The position numbers and the translations under genes were made by a program. A stretch of DNA of 64,000 nt from Microbacterium terregens (lineage in GTDB: Bacteria > Pseudomonadota > Alphaproteobacteria > Sphingomonadales > Sphingomonadaceae). Within the stretch, counting starts at the first letter, position 1; the number at the start of each line of letters is the position of its first letter. The notes under the pieces were generated by a model. It was given only the letters and a program-made list of their open reading frames with translations, made no database searches and had not been told where the DNA came from. Of this stretch, positions 57,530-64,000 are shown one piece after another. The DNA lies in contig NZ_BSEX01000015.1 in assembly GCF_027922045.1 (NCBI RefSeq), forward strand, positions 186,001 to 250,000, in the 5' to 3' direction.

Positions 57530-59857
57530 ATGGCAGCAGGTTTCGCTCGATCCGGGCGGCAGGTGCTCACCGTACTTCTGCTTCTCGGCACGGCCACGCC
57601 GGCCCTGGCGGGTCCGCTGCCGCTGGTACCCCTACCGGCTTCGGTCGTTCCCGGCAGCGCCAGCTTCACCGTTCGTGATGGCGCTGCGATCGCGACGCCA
57701 TCCGGCGACACCGCAGCCGAGGCCGCGGCGCGGATGCTGATCGCCCATGTCCGCACCGAACGCGGCCTGGCACTTTCGCAGACGAGCGGCGAGGCTCCAA
57801 TTGCGCTGGTGCGCGACGCGGCGATCGCGGGAGAAGAGGCGTATCGACTGACGGTGGGCGCCAGCGGCATCCGCATCGCTGCGTCGGGTGACCGCGGCCT
57901 TCTCTATGGCGCGATGACGCTCGCGCAGCTGCTGAGCCCCGATCGCGCGTTCGGCAAGCCGGTGAAGGTCGATGCCGTCACGATCGAGGACGCGCCCCGC
58001 TTTGCCTGGCGCGGCTTGATGATCGACACCACGCGGCACTTCATCACGCTGGATGCCATCCGCACCATCGTCGACCAGATGGTGTCGGTGAAGCTCAACA
58101 CGCTGCACCTCCACCTGACGGACGACCAGGGATGGCGCTTCGAGGTGAAGCGCTATCCCAAGCTGACCGAGGTCGGCGCCTGGCGCACCCCGCCTTCCTC
58201 GGGCGGGGCGGCGGGGGCGAAGGTCGGCGGCTTCTATACCCAGGACGAGCTGAAGCAGCTGGTCGCCTATGCGGCGGAGCGCGGCATCACCATCGTGCCG
58301 GAAGTCGACCTGCCGGGCCATGCGCAGGCACTGGTCGCGGCCTATCCCGAGCTCGGCGTGCTGGGCGACCGGCCCGAGGTATCGCCGGACTGGGGCATCA
58401 ACCCCTATCTGCTGAACCCCGGCCCCAAGGGCGTCGAGTTCGTGAAGAACGTGCTGGACGAGCTGATGGCGGTGTTCCCGGGCACCTACATTCACCTGGG
58501 CGGGGACGAGGTGGTCAAGGACCAGTGGGAGCGTTCCCCCGAGGTGCAGGCGCAGATCAAGGCGCTGGGCCTGAAGAGCGAGAACCAGTTGCAGAGCTGG
58601 CTGATCGAGCAGTTCGGCACCTATCTGGCAAGCAAGGGCCGGCGGCTGATCGGCTGGGACGAGATCCTGGAGGGCGGCGTGCCGGCCTCGGCCTCGGTGA
58701 TGTCGTGGCGCGGCGAGAAGGGCGCGATCGAGGCCGCGAACCTCGGCCATGACGTGGTGCTGTCGCCGGCGCCCACCCTCTATCTCGACAGCCTGCAGAG
58801 CGACCGCGGGGACGAGCCGCCCGGCCGCCTCGTCATCCAGTCGCTCGAAAGCGTCTATCGCTATGATCCGATGCCGGCCGGCATCGCCGCCGACAAGGCG
58901 AAGCATGTGCTGGGCGCCCAGGCGAATGCCTGGAGCGAGTATCTGGTGACGCCCTATCAGGTGCAGCATGCCATGTTCCCGCGTGCGGCGGCGCTGGCCG
59001 AGATCAACTGGTCGCCCAAGGACAAGCGCGACTTCGGTGGCTTCCTGGAGCGCGTCGGACCGCAGGTCGAGCGCTGGAAGCGTTCGGGCCTGGAGGTGGC
59101 GGACAGCGCCTTCGCCGTCGACTTCAAGGTGCAGGGCAGCCGCGGCGATGCGCTGCGGGCGAACAAGGCGACGGTCGCGCTGAGCACCCAGGCGCCGCAC
59201 GGGACGATCCGCTACACGCTCGACGGCAAGGCGCCGACCGGGCGGTCGAAGGTCTACAAGGCACCGCTGAGCCTGACGCCGGGCGTCACCATCCGCGCCG
59301 CGGGCTTCGACGCCGCTGGCAACGCGACGGCGTCGGCGCGCAGCTTCGACACCAGCCGCGCGGCACTGCTCACGCGGACCTCCTCCGAACTGACCGGCTG
59401 TCCCAGCGGCGCGCTGTGGCTGCGGCTGCCGCTCACCGCCGATGCGACCGCCAATGGCCCAGTCTATAACGTCAACGTCTTCGACACGTGCAGCGTCTAT
59501 CCGGCGGCGCCGGTCGATGTCGCAAGCGGCTTCACGATCGAAGTCGCGCGGCTGCCGCGGAACTTCGGCCTGGCGCATGACACGGGCAAGGTCCGCCGCC
59601 ACTATAACGTCACCCCGCACGGCGAGCTGATTGTGACGGCGGGCTGTCCGGGGAGCGGCGACGACAAGGCGGCCAAGCCGATGCCGCTCGGCACCTTTCC
59701 GCTGCCCGACCCCGCGACCTCGCCCGCGCGCTTCCGCGTCACGGGCGCGCTCCCCAAGCTGGAGGGCGATCGCGACCTCTGCTTCCAATTCACCTCCCCG
59801 ATTTCCGATCCCCTTTATGCCGTCGAACGGGCGACGCTGACGGAGACCGCACGATGA
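57530..59857 (+). CDS. GH20 beta-N-acetylhexosaminidase, exported
   Basis: The 775-residue enzyme removes terminal beta-GlcNAc/GalNAc. It has a signal peptide (to about 30, ending TPALAG), a GH20b domain (about 35-150), the GH20 barrel with 'LHLHLTDDQGWRFEVKRYP' and catalytic D326-E327 in 'HLGGDEVVKDQW', and a C-terminal chitobiase-type beta domain ('GTIRYTLDGKAPTGRSKVY') followed by about 130 residues of beta-rich sequence. The start follows GGGGGAG. Its stop overlaps the beta-mannosidase start (ATGA). Confidence 0.95.
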   Translation: MAAGFARSGRQVLTVLLLLGTATPALAGPLPLVPLPASVVPGSASFTVRDGAAIATPSGDTAAEAAARMLIAHVRTERGLALSQTSGEAPIALVRDAAIAGEEAYRLTVGASGIRIAASGDRGLLYGAMTLAQLLSPDRAFGKPVKVDAVTIEDAPRFAWRGLMIDTTRHFITLDAIRTIVDQMVSVKLNTLHLHLTDDQGWRFEVKRYPKLTEVGAWRTPPSSGGAAGAKVGGFYTQDELKQLVAYAAERGITIVPEVDLPGHAQALVAAYPELGVLGDRPEVSPDWGINPYLLNPGPKGVEFVKNVLDELMAVFPGTYIHLGGDEVVKDQWERSPEVQAQIKALGLKSENQLQSWLIEQFGTYLASKGRRLIGWDEILEGGVPASASVMSWRGEKGAIEAANLGHDVVLSPAPTLYLDSLQSDRGDEPPGRLVIQSLESVYRYDPMPAGIAADKAKHVLGAQANAWSEYLVTPYQVQHAMFPRAAALAEINWSPKDKRDFGGFLERVGPQVERWKRSGLEVADSAFAVDFKVQGSRGDALRANKATVALSTQAPHGTIRYTLDGKAPTGRSKVYKAPLSLTPGVTIRAAGFDAAGNATASARSFDTSRAALLTRTSSELTGCPSGALWLRLPLTADATANGPVYNVNVFDTCSVYPAAPVDVASGFTIEVARLPRNFGLAHDTGKVRRHYNVTPHGELIVTAGCPGSGDDKAAKPMPLGTFPLPDPATSPARFRVTGALPKLEGDRDLCFQFTSPISDPLYAVERATLTETAR

Positions 59858-62442
59858 AGCGTTGGTTCGCCCTGCCCCTGTTGTTCGCCGCACTGCCGGC
59901 CTGGAGCGCGCCGCGCACCAGCGTTTCCCTGGATGGTGCGTGGCAGGTCCGTATCGATCCCGCGGATGAGACTGCCGCCGGCCAGCATCCGCGCGAGGCC
60001 AAGTGGTTCCGTTCGCAGGTGCCCGGCAGCGTCCAGCAGGACCTGATCGCTGCCAAGCGCGTGCCGGACCCGTTCCAGGGGCTGAACGAAGCCAAGATCC
60101 AGTGGGCGGGGCTCACCAACTGGCAGTTCCGCCGGACCATCGACGTCACGGCCGAGATGCTTCAGCGTGATCATCTGGAGCTGGCATTCGACGGGCTCGA
60201 TACCTTTGCGACGGTGTCGGTGAATGGACAGCAGCTGCTCACGACGGCCAACGCCCATCGCCAGTGGCGGGTGGATGCCAAGCCCGCACTGAAGCTCGGG
60301 CGCAACGAGCTGTTGGTGTCGATCGCCTCGCCGGTGCGCACGCTGCAGCCGATGGTGCTGAAGGAGGCGAATTCGCTTCCCGGTGAGTATGACTCCGCGT
60401 TCGGAGACGAGCCCAAGGGCAAGCAGAGCTCGCCCTACATCCGCAAGCCCAAGTATCACTACAGCTGGGACTGGGGTCCCCGGATCATCAACATCGGCGT
60501 GTGGCGTCCCGTGCGTCTGGAGGCCTGGGACGATGTGCGCATCGAGACGCTTCAGGTCGACCAGGAAGCCATCAACGATGCCGAGGCACAGCTGACGGCG
60601 CGCTATACACTGGTGGCGGATACCGCCGGCAGCGTGACGCTGCGCACCAACGTCGTCGGTGCCAACGGGCAGACGCAGGGTGTGGAGCGGAAGGTGCAGG
60701 TCGCGGCCGGCGAGAACCGCATTACGGTGCCGCTGACCATCGCCAATCCGCAGCGCTGGCAGCCGGTCGGCTATGGCGCGCAGCCGCTCTATCGCGTGCA
60801 GGCGGCGCTGGTCGAAGGCGGCTCTGAAACCGATCGGACCGAGCGGCGGATTGGCCTGCGGACGGTGGAACTGCTGACCAAGGACGGCGGGTTTGGTTTT
60901 CAGGTCAACGGCATCCCGATCTTTGCCAAGGGCGCGAACGTCATCCCGTTCGACAACTTCCCCAGCCGGGTGCCGGCCGCGCAGATGCGGCACATCCTGC
61001 AGGGCGCGGTCGACGCCAACATGAACATGCTGCGCATCTGGGGCGGCGGCTATTATCTCGACGACGCCTTCTACGCGATGGCGGACGAGATGGGCATCAT
61101 GATCTGGCAGGACTTCATGTTCGGCGGTGCCGTGACGCCGCCGGATGCCGAGTTCCGCGAGAACGTGCGCGTCGAGGCCGAGCAGCAGGTCGCCCGCCTC
61201 CAGGCGCATCCGTCGGTCATCGCCTGGTCGGGCGGCAACGAGGTGCTGTCGGGCTGGGAGAACTGGTCCGACCGCAAGGCGTTCAAGAAGCGCATCGGAG
61301 CCGACGAGCAGGAGCGGATCGGCGCGGGCATGGCCGTGCTGTTCAACCAGGTGCTGCGCGACGCGGTGCTCACCCGCTCGCCGGGCACGCCCTATTGGCC
61401 GGGATCGCCCTCCACCAACTATGAGGGCCCGGTCGACACGGATGCGGCGGGCGACCGCCACTTCTGGGACGTGTGGTCGGGCTCCAAGCCGGTCGAGAAC
61501 TACCTCGACAGCTGCACGCGCTTCATGTCCGAGTACGGCTTCCAGGCGATGCCGGACATGGCGACGATCCGCGAGTTCGCCGGCAACGGACCGCTCGCGC
61601 TCGACAGCCCGGTGCTGAAGGGCCACCAGAAGTTCCTGGCCGGCGAAGGCAATGAGCGGCTGAAGATGTACCTCGACCAGCGACTGCGCCCGGCCAAGGA
61701 CTTTGCCGACACGGTGTACCTGACCCAGGTCAACCAGGCGCAGGCGATCGACATGGCCGCCCGCCACCATCGCGCCTGCCGCCCGACGAACATGGGTTCG
61801 CTCTACTGGCAGATGAACGACACCTGGCCTTCGATCTCCTGGGCGAGCATCGACTATCACGGCCGGTGGAAGCTGCTGAACTATGCTGCGCGGCGCTTCT
61901 TTGCGCCCCAGGCGATCGTCGCCGAGAACCGCGGCGGCAAGACGCGGATCGCGCTGGTGTCCGACGCGACCCAGCCGATCGCGGCGGAGTGGCGGGTGCG
62001 CAGCTTCGACATGGCCGGCCGGCCGCTGGGCGACAAGGGCGGCACGACCACCCTCGCCCCGCTGTCCGCCACCGACATCGCGAGCGTCGCCGACGCGGAT
62101 CTGTTCGGCAGCGCTGCGGCCAACGCCAGCTATGCCGTCGCCGAGCTGGTGATCGACGGCAAGACCGCGTCTCGACAGGTGTTCGAGCGCATGCTGCCCA
62201 AGGACGTGGCCTATCCGGCGCCGGGCCTGACTGCCCGCTGGGAGGACAAGCGGGTGACGATCACCGCCAAGAACCTTGCCCGCGCGGTGATGCTCGACTT
62301 CGGCGCGGTGGCCGCCCAGCCGAGCGACGACGGCTTCGACCTGCTGCCCGGTGAAAGCGTGACCATCGAGGTGGCGTCCGAAGCCTCCGCCCGTGCGCTC
62401 GCGCGCGCCCTTACCCTCCGGACCCTGAGCACCCAGCCATGA
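59854..62442 (+). CDS. GH2 beta-mannosidase, exported
   Basis: The 862-residue enzyme cleaves terminal beta-mannose, such as the Man-beta-1,4-GlcNAc of the N-glycan core. It has a signal peptide (MKRWFALPLLFAALPAWS), the GH2 N-terminal domain, and 'YHYSWDWGPRIINIGVWRPV' typical of beta-mannosidases. The barrel has acid/base E463 in 'AWSGGNEVLSGWENW' and nucleophile E560 in 'MSEYGFQAMPDM', with 'GSLYWQMNDTWPSISWASID' (substrate wall) beyond. It is coupled to the hexosaminidase upstream and to the GH3 gene downstream by ATGA overlaps. Confidence 0.95.
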   Translation: MKRWFALPLLFAALPAWSAPRTSVSLDGAWQVRIDPADETAAGQHPREAKWFRSQVPGSVQQDLIAAKRVPDPFQGLNEAKIQWAGLTNWQFRRTIDVTAEMLQRDHLELAFDGLDTFATVSVNGQQLLTTANAHRQWRVDAKPALKLGRNELLVSIASPVRTLQPMVLKEANSLPGEYDSAFGDEPKGKQSSPYIRKPKYHYSWDWGPRIINIGVWRPVRLEAWDDVRIETLQVDQEAINDAEAQLTARYTLVADTAGSVTLRTNVVGANGQTQGVERKVQVAAGENRITVPLTIANPQRWQPVGYGAQPLYRVQAALVEGGSETDRTERRIGLRTVELLTKDGGFGFQVNGIPIFAKGANVIPFDNFPSRVPAAQMRHILQGAVDANMNMLRIWGGGYYLDDAFYAMADEMGIMIWQDFMFGGAVTPPDAEFRENVRVEAEQQVARLQAHPSVIAWSGGNEVLSGWENWSDRKAFKKRIGADEQERIGAGMAVLFNQVLRDAVLTRSPGTPYWPGSPSTNYEGPVDTDAAGDRHFWDVWSGSKPVENYLDSCTRFMSEYGFQAMPDMATIREFAGNGPLALDSPVLKGHQKFLAGEGNERLKMYLDQRLRPAKDFADTVYLTQVNQAQAIDMAARHHRACRPTNMGSLYWQMNDTWPSISWASIDYHGRWKLLNYAARRFFAPQAIVAENRGGKTRIALVSDATQPIAAEWRVRSFDMAGRPLGDKGGTTTLAPLSATDIASVADADLFGSAAANASYAVAELVIDGKTASRQVFERMLPKDVAYPAPGLTARWEDKRVTITAKNLARAVMLDFGAVAAQPSDDGFDLLPGESVTIEVASEASARALARALTLRTLSTQP

Positions 62443-64000
62443 TCTTTCTTCCCCTGCTTCTCGCCGGCGTCGAGGCGCCTGCCGATCCGGTCGTGGCCAC
62501 GGTGTCGCAGATGTCGATCGAGGAGAAGGCGGCGCAGCTCCAGAGCAGCGCACCCGCCGATCCCAAGGCGGAGCTGCCCGCCTATGACTGGTGGAACGAG
62601 GGGCTGCACGGCCTGGCGCGCAACGGCGTCGCCACCGTGTTCCCGCAGGCGATCGGCATGGCCGCCACTTGGGACATCGAGCTGCTGCAGGACGTAGGCG
62701 ACGTTGTGGCGACCGAGGCGCGGGCGAGCTTCAACCGCAAGCCGGCGAGCGCAGACCGCCGCATCTATGAAGGGCTGACGATCTGGTCGCCCAACATCAA
62801 CATTTTCCGCGATCCGCGCTGGGGCCGCGGCCAGGAGACCTATGGCGAGGACCCGTATCTGACGGGCAAGCTCGGCACCGCCTTCATCCAGGGACTGCAA
62901 GGACCGGATGCCGCGCACCCCAAGGTAATCGGCACGCCCAAGCACTTCGCGGTGCACAGCGGACCGGAGGCCGGACGCGACAGCTTCGACGTGGACGTGA
63001 GCCCGCAGGACCTGGAGTCGACCTACCTGCCGGCGTTCCGCATGGCGATCACCGAGGGCAAGGCGCAGTCGCTGATGTGCGCGTACAACTCGATCGGGGG
63101 CACGCCCGCCTGCGCGCTGCCGTCGCTGATGATCGATCGGCTGCGCAACGACTGGGGCTTCCGCGGCTTCACCGTGACCGATTGCGATGCGGCTGCGAAC
63201 ATCCACCTGTTCCATCATTATCGCCTCGACGCGGCATCGGCCTCGGCAGCGGCGATCAAGGGCGGCACCGACCTGAACTGCGGCACGACCTTCTCCGCAC
63301 TGCCGGAGGCGGTTGCCAAGGGCCTAGTGACGGAGGCGGAAGTCGACACCGCCCTGATCCGCTCGCTGGAGGCTCGTCGCGCATTGGGCATCGCGTTCGG
63401 CGCGGACAGCCGCTGGTCGAAGATCAAGTCGTCGGCACTGGGCGCGCCGGCGCATGGCAAGCTGGCGCTGGAAGCAGCACGCAAGGCGATCGTGCTGCTG
63501 AAGAACGATGCCGATCGCCTGCCGTTGAAGGCCGGCAGCCGCATCGCGGTGGTGGGCACCAATGCCGACGACCTTGGCGTGCTTCAGGCGAACTATCACG
63601 GCACCGCCGGGGAGCCGGTGACCCCGCTCGACGGCATTCGCAAGCAGTTCGGGCCAAGCAACGTCCGCTATGCGCAGGGATCGGTACTGGCCGATGGTGC
63701 GCCGGTGGTGGTCCCGGAGACCGCGCTGCGTGCCGATGGCAAGCCGGGCTTGCGCGGCGAGTATTTCGCGAGCCGCACGGTGACCGGGACGCCGGTGGCG
63801 GTACGGCAGGATCGTCGCATCGACTTCGACTACAACCGTGCCGCGCCCCTGCCCCAGCTTTCGCCCGAGGGCTTTGCGGTCCGCTGGACCGGGCAGCTGG
63901 TGCCGCCGGGTCCGGGCACGTACCGGCTCGCGATCGACGCGCCGGCTTGCTGGAAATACTGCAAGTCGCATGATGCCGTGCGGCTGTGGGTCGACGGCAA
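62439..64000 (+). CDS. GH3 glycosidase with PA14 insert, truncated by window end
   Basis: The frame is open from ATG 62439 to the last base (520 codons). A short signal peptide is followed by the GH3 barrel: 'YDWWNEGLHGLARNG', 'FRDPRWGRGQETYGEDPYL', 'TPKHFAVHSGPE' and nucleophile D248 in 'FTVTDCDAAANI'. The second domain begins near residue 345, and a PA14-like insert starts about residue 445 ('GLRGEYFASRTVTGTPV'). Beta-glucosidase/beta-xylosidase-type activity is expected; a xylosidase acting on plant N-glycan xylose would fit the locus. It is the third gene of the GH20-GH2-GH3 operon. Confidence 0.92.
   Translation, partial: MIFLPLLLAGVEAPADPVVATVSQMSIEEKAAQLQSSAPADPKAELPAYDWWNEGLHGLARNGVATVFPQAIGMAATWDIELLQDVGDVVATEARASFNRKPASADRRIYEGLTIWSPNINIFRDPRWGRGQETYGEDPYLTGKLGTAFIQGLQGPDAAHPKVIGTPKHFAVHSGPEAGRDSFDVDVSPQDLESTYLPAFRMAITEGKAQSLMCAYNSIGGTPACALPSLMIDRLRNDWGFRGFTVTDCDAAANIHLFHHYRLDAASASAAAIKGGTDLNCGTTFSALPEAVAKGLVTEAEVDTALIRSLEARRALGIAFGADSRWSKIKSSALGAPAHGKLALEAARKAIVLLKNDADRLPLKAGSRIAVVGTNADDLGVLQANYHGTAGEPVTPLDGIRKQFGPSNVRYAQGSVLADGAPVVVPETALRADGKPGLRGEYFASRTVTGTPVAVRQDRRIDFDYNRAAPLPQLSPEGFAVRWTGQLVPPGPGTYRLAIDAPACWKYCKSHDAVRLWVDG

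Noticed and set aside
59815..62553. 912-codon open frame antisense to the beta-mannosidase
   Set aside because: Shadow frame; the plus strand encodes a GH2 enzyme with both catalytic Glu residues.

Overview
The window is a high-GC, gene-dense stretch of an alphaproteobacterial chromosome, most likely a sphingomonad (Sphingomonas or a close relative). The evidence is the rpsB-tsf-pyrH-frr-uppS-cdsA-dxr-rseP-bamA cluster order, the large Caulobacter/Sphingomonas-style TonB-dependent receptors, the palindromic GC-rich intergenic repeats, and the absence of lpx genes from the bamA-fabZ neighbourhood, which fits an outer membrane built on glycosphingolipid rather than lipid A. No rRNA, tRNA, IS element, prophage or CRISPR array was seen.

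Layout. (1) 1-6330: the end of a DHA2-type drug efflux pump with its NodT-type outer-membrane lipoprotein, a DUF808 membrane protein, and a DctA symporter followed by an alginate-export-family porin. (2) 6442-17853, minus strand: rpmE, then a housekeeping cluster read from rpsB down to fabZ, with several 4-base start/stop overlaps from frr to skp. It covers ribosomal protein and elongation factor, UMP kinase, ribosome recycling, isoprenoid and phospholipid precursors, site-2 protease, outer-membrane assembly and fatty-acid dehydration. (3) 18113-19803: a 72-residue membrane protein behind a strong LexA-type operator, opposite pssA-psd. (4) 19951-30827: isocitrate dehydrogenase, a CPA2 antiporter, alaS, a second dicarboxylate symporter, a GST and two aminotransferases. 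(5) 30837-34936: a TonB receptor and histidine acid phosphatase operon preceded by a Pho box, read here as a phosphate-scavenging (phytate-type) unit. (6) 35220-64000: a large glycan-utilisation locus that continues past the window.

The glycan locus has a TonB receptor, a LacZ-type GH2 beta-galactosidase, an S9 peptidase, a GH92 alpha-mannosidase, CutC, a sugar-phosphate isomerase/deaminase, nagA, a dedicated EIIA-HPr-EI phosphotransferase fusion, a GlcNAc-type EIICB, a GalB-type GH2 enzyme, a GntR regulator, a GH20 hexosaminidase, a GH2 beta-mannosidase and a GH3 enzyme. Together these activities could strip a complex N-glycan from its non-reducing ends (Gal, GlcNAc, alpha-Man, beta-Man, possibly Xyl) and bring released GlcNAc in through the PTS to fructose-6-phosphate. 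Three promoter regions in the locus share GTTACA/TGGTAC-type sequence, which is a candidate operator for the GntR protein.

The best leads are the LexA-controlled small membrane protein (possible SOS division inhibitor), the Pho box on the receptor-phosphatase operon, the N-glycan locus and its shared operator, and a duplicated EIIB domain in NagE whose phosphorylated Cys is replaced by His. All assignments rest on reading the sequence and on family knowledge; no search was run.
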